Below are positions 14,031 to 21,420 of a stretch of DNA of 21,420 nucleotides, piece by piece. This stretch comes from Balneolales bacterium (GTDB taxonomy: Bacteria > Bacteroidota > Rhodothermia > Balneolales > Natronogracilivirgulaceae), in contig SLQC01000084.1 of assembly GCA_007131625.1 (NCBI GenBank), forward strand, positions 1 to 21,420, read 5' to 3'. The number at the start of each line of letters is the position of its first letter. The stretch's first letter is position 1. Below the pieces are notes generated by a model. It searched no databases. It was not told the DNA's origin and worked only from the letters and a program-made list of their open reading frames with translations. The position numbers and the translations under genes were made by a program.

Positions 14031-15110
14031 TTGTAGTAAATGTTTCACTATCCTGTCTGATGTCTTCCCGTCCCACAGATCCGGGATTTTTCCCTTTTTC
14101 CATTCTCCGGCAAATAATTTATCCAATGCAGGCTGAATTGATTTGGGATCTGTGCCTAACAATTCATTCGTACCTACCGTTATCGTTTCAAATCTTTCTG
14201 TATTGTCCCTTAAAGTCATGCATGGCACTCCCATAACCGTCGTTTCCTCAGTAATACCTCCCGAATCTGTAATAACAGCCCTGGCTCTTTCAACCAAATA
14301 ATTAAATTCCAAATACCCCAAGGGATCAATCATGTGCAATCTGGGGTGATTAATACCCATTTCATGTAATATCTTCGATGTTCTTGGATGAACCGGAAAA
14401 ACCAATTGCAAATCTCGTGAATTTCTTACGATTTCATCCATTAAATACTTTAAAGTATTTTTCTCGTCAACGTTTGCAGGGCGATGTAAAGTCATTACCA
14501 AATACTCTTGCTCTTGTAATCCGATTTCATTCCAAATGTCCGGTTGAATAAAACCCGATCTGTGTTTTAACAGGGTGTCAATCATCGTATTTCCAACATA
14601 AAAGATGCGATCATCTTCAACCCCTGATTTTTTCAAATTTTCATTCGCGATTTCTGAAGTTGTAAAAAAGTAATTGGTAATACTGTCGGTCACCATTCGG
14701 TTAATTTCTTCAGGCATCGCCCAGTCTCCCGATCTTATTCCGGCCTCAACATGTGCTACCGGTATATGCATTTTTTGAGCAGTAATGGCACATGCCATGG
14801 TAGAGGTTACGTCTCCCACCACAAGACAGAGATCAGATGGAACCTCCATCAGCAGTTTTTCATAACCAACCATGATAGTTGCTGTTTGCTCAGCATGAGT
14901 CCCGCTTCCTGCTCCCAGATTTGCATCCGGTTCCGGAATACCCAATTGCTCGAAGAAACTGCCAGACATGTTTCGGTCATAATGCTGACCGGTATGGATG
15001 AGACGGTATTCAATATTGTGACCTTCATTTTCAGCCTCTTTTATGGCATCGATGAGAGGTGCTATCTTCATAAAATTTGGGCGTGCGCCGGCAATGAGGT
15101 CAATTTTCAC
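14019..15110 (-). CDS. wecB: UDP-N-acetylglucosamine 2-epimerase, non-hydrolysing
   Basis: 363 residues, the usual length. It interconverts UDP-GlcNAc and UDP-ManNAc, a precursor for surface polysaccharides; cytoplasmic. Motifs: GARPNFMKIAPL, HTGQHYD (39-45), VVGDVTSTMA (Asp100), HVEAGIRSGD (120-129), PEEINRMVTD, VGNTMIDTL, LHRPANVD, FPVHPRT, DSGGITEE and DNTERFETITVGTN. Typical members have DNTERPET, so Phe for Pro here is a small oddity. The gene is clearly more AT-rich than its neighbours; for example the line 14401-14460 has 16 G or C of 60, against 35 of 60 for 17341-17400 in leuS. No wecC, glycosyltransferase or export gene is nearby, so it looks like a separate acquisition or an orphan. 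Its stop lies in a palindrome shared with luxC. Confidence 0.96.
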   Translation of the reverse strand: MKIDLIAGARPNFMKIAPLIDAIKEAENEGHNIEYRLIHTGQHYDRNMSGSFFEQLGIPEPDANLGAGSGTHAEQTATIMVGYEKLLMEVPSDLCLVVGDVTSTMACAITAQKMHIPVAHVEAGIRSGDWAMPEEINRMVTDSITNYFFTTSEIANENLKKSGVEDDRIFYVGNTMIDTLLKHRSGFIQPDIWNEIGLQEQEYLVMTLHRPANVDEKNTLKYLMDEIVRNSRDLQLVFPVHPRTSKILHEMGINHPRLHMIDPLGYLEFNYLVERARAVITDSGGITEETTVMGVPCMTLRDNTERFETITVGTNELLGTDPKSIQPALDKLFAGEWKKGKIPDLWDGKTSDRIVKHLLQLSG

Positions 15111-15700
15111 AGTAAAACGTAATTATGTCAGGTTCAAAGAATTCCATTCCATATAAATGCGCGCGGCATCTCAAAGAAATTACAGGATGCTGATCTGAAG
15201 GGTTTCACCAAATTTTGATAAAATATTTTGGCAGGTCCTTGCATCGGGATACATATAATACGGCAATATCCGGAAAATCCGTGTCATGGGAAAGGCGCAG
15301 CTGCAATACCAGGAAAATTGATGACTTAATGACTGGAACTGCTTGTTACGAAATGGAGGGAATAATGTTTATTTTATTGTAGATAACGCATATATTAATT
15401 TCGGTTTTGAAGATAAAGAAAAAGAAGTGTGAGGGCAGTGCAAGCCATAGGCAGGTTTACATGACCTGCAATCAATATGCAATGATCCACACAACGAAAG
15501 AATTGTCGGTGGCAAAGAATCCAGGAAATAGTGGTAAAGTGAATAGAAATCGGGTTGGGAGCCAACCATTTAAAGGGTATTATTTAATGGATATTATGTC
15601 TCAATTGACTAATCCTCTTGGCAGGCAAAATGTTAATGAAAATATTAATCTTATATTTCAAAGCATGCAAATGCATTGGAATGTTCAAATGGGATAACAA
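15111..15700. other. Long AT-rich intergenic region between divergent wecB and the Gfo/Idh/MocA gene
   Basis: 590 bp that must hold the promoters of two divergent genes. A possible promoter for the rightward gene in the Bacteroidota style is TTG at 15378-15380 and TAATTTCG at 15397-15404, the latter one base off TAnnTTTG; this is weak. A hairpin GCAGGT-ttacatg-ACCTGC lies at 15451-15469. A 96-codon frame opened by TTG at 15407 ends 3 bp before the next gene, but it has no domain, no binding site and unlikely composition, so I do not call it a gene. Confidence 0.6.
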
Positions 15701-16720
15701 ATGGGACATCTCAATAGAAGAAAGTTTCTCGGATCCATTGCGGCAACCGGACTCGGGATGAGTATGCTTGGCAAACCATCTTTCGCCAGCCATTCTGAAA
15801 AATCAAAGGATAAAAAAATCGGGGTTATTGGCCTTGACACTTCTCATGGCCCCAACTTTACCCGTGTTATAAATGATCCGGATGGAGGTCCTGAAGTTTC
15901 GGGCTTTACAGTAACGGCGGCTTATCCTTATGGAAGCAGAAACATTGAATCCAGCTACAGCCGGATACCTCAATACACCGGGGAATTTAAAGAAATGGGT
16001 ATTGAGATAGTTGATTCCATAGATCAGTTACTGGATCAGGTGGATTTTGTGCTTTTGTTGACAAATGATGGCCATCCAAGACTGGAGCAGGCGCTTCAAG
16101 TGATGGAGGCGGGCAAATCCATGTACGTTGACAAACCTGTTGCCGCCAGTTTGAGAGATGTTATTGCTATTCTGGATGCATCCGAAGAATACAATGTACC
16201 CATCTTTTCTTCGTCCGGTTTGCGATATATTGAGACAACACAATCAGTTCGTTACCATAATGCTGTTGGGCAGGTACTGGGTGTAGACGCATACAGCCCG
16301 GCCGCGCGTGAGGAGACGCATCCGGATCTTTTTTGGTACGGGATCCATGGTGTAGAGACTGTTTTCACGGTACTCGGCACCGGTTGCAGGGAAGTGAGCC
16401 GGGTAACGACGAAAAATGCGGATGTTGTTATTGGAAAATGGGATAACGAGATTATCGGGACTTTCCGAGGTATTTTAAATGGTCGAAGAGGTTATGGAGG
16501 CACGGCTTTTGGTACGGATGATAATCTGGCGCTTGGTCCTTATACCGGTTCTCGAATGATGGTTCACCACATCATCGATTTCTTCCGGACAGGTATCATT
16601 CCTGTCCCTCTTGAAGAAACACTTGAAATATACGCATTCATGGAGGCCGCTGACGAAAGCAAAAGGAGAGGCGGGGCCAGTATTCCCCTCCGGCAAGTTA
16701 TTGCCCGAGCAAAATCATAG
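15701..16720 (+). CDS. Tat-exported Gfo/Idh/MocA family oxidoreductase
   Basis: 339 residues. NRRKFLGSIAATGLGMSML (5-23) is a twin-arginine signal, so the enzyme acts outside the cytoplasm with its cofactor bound. The Rossmann part starts with KIGVIGLDTSHGPNF (39-53), a GxxGxDTSH variant seen in a branch of this family. Lys145 in VDKPVA is the usual catalytic lysine, and WYGIHGVETVF carries the histidine of the substrate pocket. The substrate is probably a sugar or inositol derivative; nothing in the neighbourhood specifies it. Gene and upstream region are more AT-rich than the surrounding housekeeping genes, as is wecB. No Shine-Dalgarno sequence precedes the ATG. The TAG stop lies within the first unit of a 19-bp tandem repeat. 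Confidence 0.9.
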   Translation: MGHLNRRKFLGSIAATGLGMSMLGKPSFASHSEKSKDKKIGVIGLDTSHGPNFTRVINDPDGGPEVSGFTVTAAYPYGSRNIESSYSRIPQYTGEFKEMGIEIVDSIDQLLDQVDFVLLLTNDGHPRLEQALQVMEAGKSMYVDKPVAASLRDVIAILDASEEYNVPIFSSSGLRYIETTQSVRYHNAVGQVLGVDAYSPAAREETHPDLFWYGIHGVETVFTVLGTGCREVSRVTTKNADVVIGKWDNEIIGTFRGILNGRRGYGGTAFGTDDNLALGPYTGSRMMVHHIIDFFRTGIIPVPLEETLEIYAFMEAADESKRRGGASIPLRQVIARAKS

Positions 16721-16829
16721 CTACATTGTGCAATTACAGCTAAATTGTAGAGTCACAGCTAAGTGGTACAGTCACAGTTAAGTGGTGTAGTCACAGCTAA
16801 ATAGTGTAGTCACAGCTAAGTGGTGCTGG
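16716..16829 (+). repeat. 19-bp tandem repeat, six units, starting in a stop codon
   Basis: Units start at 16716, 16735, 16754, 16773, 16792 and 16811 with exact 19-bp spacing. Typical unit: cacagctaagtggtgtagt. The core cacagctaa is kept in units 3, 5 and 6 and is one base off in 2 and 4. The first unit (catagctacattgtgcaat) includes the TAG stop of the Gfo/Idh/MocA gene, so the array was seeded at the gene end. Confidence 0.94.
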
Positions 16830-16877
16830 ACCGCCCAGAAAGCAGTAAAAGGTGCCGCTTTTAAAGCAGTAAACCCC

Positions 16878-16908
16878 TTCAATAACCCAAAAAAAAGCCG
16901 TATCTTCG
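16878..16908 (+). promoter_or_regulatory. Possible leuS promoter, Bacteroidota type
   Basis: TATCTTCG at 16901-16908 is one base off the TAnnTTTG -7 element. TTCA at 16878-16881 sits 19 nt upstream, the right spacing, but is a poor match to TTTG. It would give a leader of about 140 nt for leuS. Weak support only. Confidence 0.3.
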
Positions 16909-16919
16909 ACAATACAAAA

Positions 16920-16980
16920 CCGGTCTGAACTTCTTCATGCCGGTCTGAATCTGATGCAATACGTTCTGAACAATGTCTTT
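16920..16980 (+). repeat. Degenerate 20/21-bp triplicate in the leuS leader
   Basis: ccggtctgaa at 16920-16929 and 16940-16949 is exact, and acgttctgaa at 16961-16970 is a third partial copy, giving steps of 20 and 21 bp. The unit tails are only loosely similar. The remaining gene-free sequence from 16830 to 17055 shows nothing else except agcagtaaa twice (16841 and 16865). Confidence 0.55.
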
Positions 16981-17055
16981 TTGTTTGGAACCTGTTACGG
17001 CGTTCGGCACCGGTGCAATATCCGGCAATAGTGTAAATCCGATACAACATCCCAA

Positions 17056-19689
17056 ATGAGCGAATACAAACCCGAGTTAATAGAACCCCGGTGGCAGGAG
17101 TTCTGGCTGAAAAACAAAATATTCCAAACTGACGACAACGACAGGCATCGGCCTAAATACTACGTACTCGATATGTTTCCGTATCCCAGCAGCTCGGGTT
17201 TGCATGTGGGCCACCCGGAAGGATACACAGCCACCGATATCATCGCCAGATACAAGCGAATGAACGGGTACAATGTGTTGCATCCAATCGGGTGGGATGC
17301 ATTCGGATTGCCGGCGGAACAGTACGCCATCAAGACGGGTACCCATCCCCGCAAGACGACCATCCGCAATATCGACGGTTTTCGCCGACAGCTGCAGTCA
17401 CTCGGTTTTAGTTACGACTGGGACCGTGAGGTGGATACCACCGATCCGGCCTATTATCGCTGGACTCAGTGGATCGTTCTGAAAATGTTTGAGAAAGGAT
17501 TGGCCTACGAAGCCAGCGTACCGGTGAACTGGTGTCCGGCTCTCGGTACCGTGCTGGCCAATGAGGAGGTTATCGACGGGAAGAGTGAGGTCGGCGGTTA
17601 CCCGGTGGAGCGCAAGCCGATGCGCCAGTGGATGCTCAAGATCACCGAATATGCCGAAAGGTTGCTCGAAGATCTGGAAGGGCTGGACTGGCCGGAATCG
17701 ATCAAGGAGATGCAGCGCAACTGGATCGGAAAGTCCGAAGGGGCGAATGCTTTGTTCCGTTTGAAATCCGATGAAACTGCTCAAATTGAAGTCTTCACCA
17801 CCCGGCCAGACACTTTGTTTGGCGCGACATACATGGTGTTGGCTCCGGAACATACTCTGGTGGATCGTATCACTACAAAAGCTCAAAAGGAGGCGGTAGC
17901 GGAGTACCGTGAAATGGCGGCAAGAAAATCGGATCTCGACCGAACTGATCTCAACAAGGATAAAACCGGTGTGTTCACCGGAGCTTATGCCGTTAATCCT
18001 GTTAACGGCGAAGAAATCCCTGTCTGGATTGCCGACTACGTGATGATGTCCTATGGCACCGGTGCGATTATGGCTGTACCTGGCCACGACGAGCGCGACT
18101 GGGAATTCGCACGCAAATACGATCTTCCTATCGTCGAGGTGGTAAAAGGGGGCAATATTGAAGAGGAAGCATACACCGATATTGAAGAAGGTATTTCGGT
18201 TAATTCCGCCAATGATGAAATTTCGCTGAATGGACTTCCGGTTGCTGAAGCCAAGACACAAATTTCAAAATGGCTTGAAGAGAAAGGACTCGGGAAATAT
18301 GCAGTGACCTACAAGTTGCGCGACTGGCTTTTTTCGCGCCAGCGTTACTGGGGAGAGCCTTTCCCGGTGATCCATGTAGACGGGAAACCGAAGCCGCTTC
18401 CCGAAGATCAGTTGCCGGTGACTCTTCCCGAAATGGACGATTTTCTGCCGACCAAAACAGGCGAACCGCCGCTGGCCAAAGCCGGCGATTGGCTCCAAAC
18501 GACAGATCCCGAGACCGGCAAACCGGCCGTGCGTGAAACCAACACCATGCCGCAATGGGCCGGTTCGTGCTGGTATTATCTTCGCTATATCAGTCCCGAT
18601 TATGAACAAGGTCCGGTCGATCCAGAAAAAGAGAAATACTGGATGCCGGTCGACCTGTATGTCGGAGGCGCTGAACATGCGGTTCTGCACCTGCTTTATG
18701 CACGCTTCTGGCACAAAGTACTCTATGATATCGGTGTGGTATCAACCAGGGAACCTTTTTACCGGTTGGTCAACCAGGGGATGATCCTTGGTGAATTGGA
18801 GTTCACAGCCTACAAAGACAATTCGGGCAACTATGTGCATCCGGAGGAATCGGGAAAAGGGGAGGATCTTGAGCGTATCAAGCTCACCGAAAAGGAAGTG
18901 GAGAAAAAGGGCGACAAGTTTGTGATCCGCGGGACCGGCACACCGGTGGATGCCCGGTCGTTCAAAATGTCAAAATCGCGTGGCAATGTGATTAATCCCG
19001 ACGATGTGGTGAAACAGTATGGTGCCGATTCATTGCGGTTATATGAGATGTTCATGGGGCCGCTCGAGCAGGTCAAACCGTGGAGTATGCAGGGTGTGGA
19101 AGGGGTATACCGGTTTCTGAAGCGTGTCTGGCGGCTGTTCATCGACGAGGAGTCCGGCGAGCCTGTGGCACAGATTATGAGCGCGGCGGAAGCAGAGCCG
19201 GATCGCGTGCATTTGAAGTTACTGCACGAGGCGATAAAAAAAGTGACGGAAGATATTGAGGGACACCGCTTCAACACAGCCATTTCGGCGCTAATGATCT
19301 TCACGAACGAAGCAATGAAATGGGACTCGCGTCCGGTCGTTGTACTCAGGCCATTTGTGCTGCTTCTCTCTCCATTTGCACCCCATTTGGCTGAGGAATT
19401 ATGGTCGGTTCTGGGGAAAATAGACGGAAAGGGTGAAGCAACTCTGGCTAATGAACCGTGGCCGGAATATGACGAAGCATGCCTGAAGGATGACACTAAA
19501 ATATACGCAGTCCAGGTGAATGGTAAAGTCCGTGGTCAAATAGAGGTGCCTGCCGACAAGGCCGCTGTCAAGGATTTTGTGCTTGAAGTGGCTAGGAACG
19601 ACACAGGAGTGCAACGGCATTTGAGCAACGGCAAGGTGGTCAAGGAAATATTCGTGCCTAACCGAGTGATCAATTTTGTGGTGAAGTAA
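17056..19689 (+). CDS. leuS: Leucyl-tRNA synthetase
   Basis: 877 residues, full length for a bacterial LeuRS, which charges tRNA(Leu) with leucine. The class I signatures are intact: HVGH (50-53) in PYPSSSGLHVGHPEG and KMSKS (637-641) in FKMSKSRGNV. The CP1 editing domain is present with VFTTRPDTLFGATYMVLAPE, the threonine-rich editing motif, and GHDERDWEFA with the aspartate that holds the amino group of mischarged residues. The anticodon-binding helical domain and the C-terminal YAVQVNGKVRGQIEVP domain follow. The ATG has no Shine-Dalgarno sequence. It stands alone and converges with the TolB-like gene, leaving 67 bp with only a weak 5-bp inverted repeat (TTGCA/TGCAA) between the stops. Confidence 0.98.
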   Translation: MSEYKPELIEPRWQEFWLKNKIFQTDDNDRHRPKYYVLDMFPYPSSSGLHVGHPEGYTATDIIARYKRMNGYNVLHPIGWDAFGLPAEQYAIKTGTHPRKTTIRNIDGFRRQLQSLGFSYDWDREVDTTDPAYYRWTQWIVLKMFEKGLAYEASVPVNWCPALGTVLANEEVIDGKSEVGGYPVERKPMRQWMLKITEYAERLLEDLEGLDWPESIKEMQRNWIGKSEGANALFRLKSDETAQIEVFTTRPDTLFGATYMVLAPEHTLVDRITTKAQKEAVAEYREMAARKSDLDRTDLNKDKTGVFTGAYAVNPVNGEEIPVWIADYVMMSYGTGAIMAVPGHDERDWEFARKYDLPIVEVVKGGNIEEEAYTDIEEGISVNSANDEISLNGLPVAEAKTQISKWLEEKGLGKYAVTYKLRDWLFSRQRYWGEPFPVIHVDGKPKPLPEDQLPVTLPEMDDFLPTKTGEPPLAKAGDWLQTTDPETGKPAVRETNTMPQWAGSCWYYLRYISPDYEQGPVDPEKEKYWMPVDLYVGGAEHAVLHLLYARFWHKVLYDIGVVSTREPFYRLVNQGMILGELEFTAYKDNSGNYVHPEESGKGEDLERIKLTEKEVEKKGDKFVIRGTGTPVDARSFKMSKSRGNVINPDDVVKQYGADSLRLYEMFMGPLEQVKPWSMQGVEGVYRFLKRVWRLFIDEESGEPVAQIMSAAEAEPDRVHLKLLHEAIKKVTEDIEGHRFNTAISALMIFTNEAMKWDSRPVVVLRPFVLLLSPFAPHLAEELWSVLGKIDGKGEATLANEPWPEYDEACLKDDTKIYAVQVNGKVRGQIEVPADKAAVKDFVLEVARNDTGVQRHLSNGKVVKEIFVPNRVINFVVK

Positions 19690-19756
19690 GGGTATTCAAC
19701 TATTTGCAAGAGTCAGAATCATCTGCAAAAATTGTTACGTGGCTTCACTTAACTGA

Positions 19757-21067
19757 TTAGAAGACAATTCCTTCAATAACTATCAGATACAACTGTCGTC
19801 CATTACTTTCGTGGGGTGAGTCAATAAAAACCAATTTGCCATCCTGACTTGATCGCGGATGCAAATCACATCTCCACTCACCGCGGTATACTTCCGGTAA
19901 ATGGAAGTGACCAATGGTTATCTTTCGATCTGTCGGTACATGATACAGATACAGTTCCTGATTCCGATTTTGATCGGGATAGGAATCGTTCAAAATCCAT
20001 TCACTACCGGTATTCGGTACATACGTCAGATGTCCATCCCGCGTCATCACATTTTCACCCACTTGTTCTATATTCCGGGTCCGGTCCTCCATTACGTAGA
20101 ATCCGGCATCTTTTCCGGCCGGCCGGGTCCATGCATTGATGTGCGTCGGATCCTTCCAGATGAAGTGTGAAATCAATCCGGAATCATTCAGGAGATGCAA
20201 GTCAGATCCATCCATGTTCGCCGTAAACATGCGGGTGGTCCATCCACGGGAAGCTCGTTCCTGACGAGTCGCCATTTCCTTCCGCCATCGATGCAGAAAG
20301 ACAAACCGGCTTCCATCCGTATTAACCAGCAGGTGGTTGAACCAGTGCCACTGATCTCCAATTGTTTCACCATGATGCGGAATATCGACAATCCCGGAAT
20401 AGGGGAGTATCAGTTCTGAAGCACCAGTCTGCAAGTCCATCCGGTAAATTCCTCTGTCCGGTGGTACTTTAACATCTTCGTATGGATCCGGAATGCCTGC
20501 ATAGCCATAGCCGGGCCGCTGATTGTTGATACGCTCAAAATCTGTGGTTATGGCATAGCGACTATCCGGACTTAATGCATACACCGGCCTTGGCAGCAAT
20601 CGGGCTTTGCCGGTAAATACATTCACCACGCGCGTGACGAACCGGTCACCGTCTCTGTCATTCCATAGAACTTCCGTTTCAGATCCGGGGATCCACTGGA
20701 GCATACATCCCTGTTGCCAGTTCCACGCATGGCTTTCCCCGATTTCGGTCCAGGTATCGCCTCTATTCAGATCGATCAGGCCGATTTTGATGAGATCCCC
20801 GGCCTCAGGCGTGCGGTGTTCAAAGTCGACCATCATGCCAAGCGCATACCGGCCGGTGGGATCTATTTGCCATTTGTCATAGTAGCCAAACCAATGATAA
20901 CCGGGCGGCCTTGTAATAGCACGAACACGTTCACTTTTTCCCGTTATTTTGACATTGTGAGCGAACAGATGGAGACCTCCGGTTTTTGCAAGTATCATTC
21001 CCCCCATTGTTCCGACAGCACCCCGGGTTACATCAGAGATGAATTTTCGGCGGCTTAGTCCTTTCAT
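19757..21067 (-). CDS. Tat-exported TolB-like beta-propeller protein (oligogalacturonate lyase-like fold)
   Basis: 436 residues. SRRKFISDVTRGAVGTMGG (5-23) is a twin-arginine signal. The mature part consists of propeller blades: HWFGYYDKWQIDPTGRYALG, IGLIDL, VLWNDRDGDRFVTRVVNV, YALSPDSRYAITTDFERI, IYRMDLQTG, RFVFLHRW, MFTANMDGSDLHLLN and CDLHPRSSQDGKLVFIDSPH. Blade-like repeats of the D-G/S-K-x-hydrophobic kind and several conserved His (HFHLPE, CDLHPR, DSPHE) recall the oligogalacturonate lyase / TolB-like group, where histidines bind a metal. An enzymatic role in sugar-acid breakdown is possible but unproven; many such proteins are simply annotated as TolB family. It is read leftward, alone, with 353 bp of AT-rich sequence upstream. 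Confidence 0.75.
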   Translation of the reverse strand: MKGLSRRKFISDVTRGAVGTMGGMILAKTGGLHLFAHNVKITGKSERVRAITRPPGYHWFGYYDKWQIDPTGRYALGMMVDFEHRTPEAGDLIKIGLIDLNRGDTWTEIGESHAWNWQQGCMLQWIPGSETEVLWNDRDGDRFVTRVVNVFTGKARLLPRPVYALSPDSRYAITTDFERINNQRPGYGYAGIPDPYEDVKVPPDRGIYRMDLQTGASELILPYSGIVDIPHHGETIGDQWHWFNHLLVNTDGSRFVFLHRWRKEMATRQERASRGWTTRMFTANMDGSDLHLLNDSGLISHFIWKDPTHINAWTRPAGKDAGFYVMEDRTRNIEQVGENVMTRDGHLTYVPNTGSEWILNDSYPDQNRNQELYLYHVPTDRKITIGHFHLPEVYRGEWRCDLHPRSSQDGKLVFIDSPHESNGRQLYLIVIEGIVF

Positions 21068-21420
21068 ATTCAGATTGGATTTTGTTTTTTTATTTTCAGC
21101 AATTCCAAAATACTGTTTGACAACTCTGGTTTACTCAACTTTCGGAGTTCAGAATAAAGGATTTAAAAAACCGATAACTTTTTGTAAATCAATAAAATAA
21201 AAAAGAATAAGTCCTTTGGTTTTTGTAGTAAAAAGTACCATAAACTATTTGAATTCATCCAGTTTGAACTTATTCTCATGAAGACCAAGTTCAGAACTCT
21301 TGACCTGTAATCTAAAAAGCAAGCATTTATGAAGGGGATGATGTAAGTTTGAATGTCGTAAAAATATTCATTACAACCAAACTTACATGCAAACCCAACT
21401 TCCGATTTTCCCCAGTCAGA
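21068..21420. other. AT-rich gene-free end of the window
   Basis: No protein or RNA gene recognised. It must carry the promoter of the leftward TolB-like gene; on the minus strand TATTTTGG (21115-21108) is a loose match to TAnnTTTG. Two inverted repeats are present: TGAACTT (21265-21271) with AAGTTCA (21287-21293), and ATGTAAGTTT (21341-21350) with AAACTTACAT (21379-21388). The rightmost part may belong to a feature beyond the window. Confidence 0.6.

Noticed and set aside
15407..15697. 96-codon frame ending just before the Gfo/Idh/MocA gene
   Set aside because: TTG start, no ribosome binding site, no recognisable domain, unconvincing composition in an AT-rich promoter region.

Overview
This is a bacterial chromosomal segment, coding on both strands, with ten intact or near-intact core or recognisable genes and several genes of unknown role. 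Three things point to the Bacteroidota/Balneolota/Rhodothermota group: almost no Shine-Dalgarno sequences (only tpiA has a clear one), several Tat-type RR signal peptides on enzymes of the FAD-oxidoreductase, Gfo/Idh/MocA and TolB-propeller kinds, and a LuxE-like/LuxC-like pair without any luciferase genes. Balneolota is my best guess; this is inference, because no rRNA or other direct marker is present.

Layout. 1-3130: a membrane-anchored rhodanese (+), then a secreted FAD-dependent oxidoreductase (-), then about 700 bp of gene debris on the minus strand: a frameshifted remnant of a secreted barrel-like protein and the C-terminal end of what looks like a PhoD-type phosphatase. 3133-4407: agmatine deiminase (+) carrying an unusual in-frame 11-unit heptad-repeat insertion. 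4408-4830: a non-coding region with an imperfect 50-bp repeat pair and overlapping inverted repeats. 4831-8574: housekeeping genes gatB, tpiA and purD (+). 8889-11635: a secreted NHL beta-propeller protein and a probable outer-membrane barrel protein, overlapping by 4 bp (+). 11749-14030: LuxE-like acyl-protein synthetase and LuxC-like acyl-CoA reductase, also overlapping by 4 bp (+). 14019-15110: a UDP-GlcNAc 2-epimerase (-) that shares its last 12 bp, a perfect palindrome, with luxC. 15701-16720: a Tat-exported Gfo/Idh/MocA oxidoreductase (+). 17056-19689: leuS (+). 19757-21067: a Tat-exported TolB-like propeller protein (-).

The most striking property is not a gene. The window holds at least six sequence-unrelated short tandem-repeat arrays with units of 19, 20, 20-21, 21, 24 and 31 bp. 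The 21-bp and 24-bp arrays are in frame inside agmatine deiminase and the LuxE-like protein, in places expected to be loops or linkers. The others lie between genes; two begin exactly at the stop codon of the upstream gene, and one ends exactly at the tpiA ribosome binding site. There is also a perfect 41-bp direct repeat linking the 3' end of the FAD-oxidoreductase gene with the interior of the agmatine deiminase gene 2.76 kb away, evidence of a past rearrangement around the debris region.

Gene cooperation visible here is limited: NHL protein plus barrel protein (cell envelope), LuxE plus LuxC (fatty acid activation and reduction to aldehyde), and GatB plus LeuRS (aminoacyl-tRNA supply). I saw no tRNA, rRNA, CRISPR array, insertion sequence or phage gene. 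I did not find a convincing new defence or mobile system; the repeat behaviour and the NHL/barrel/Lux-like block are the parts that deserve attention.
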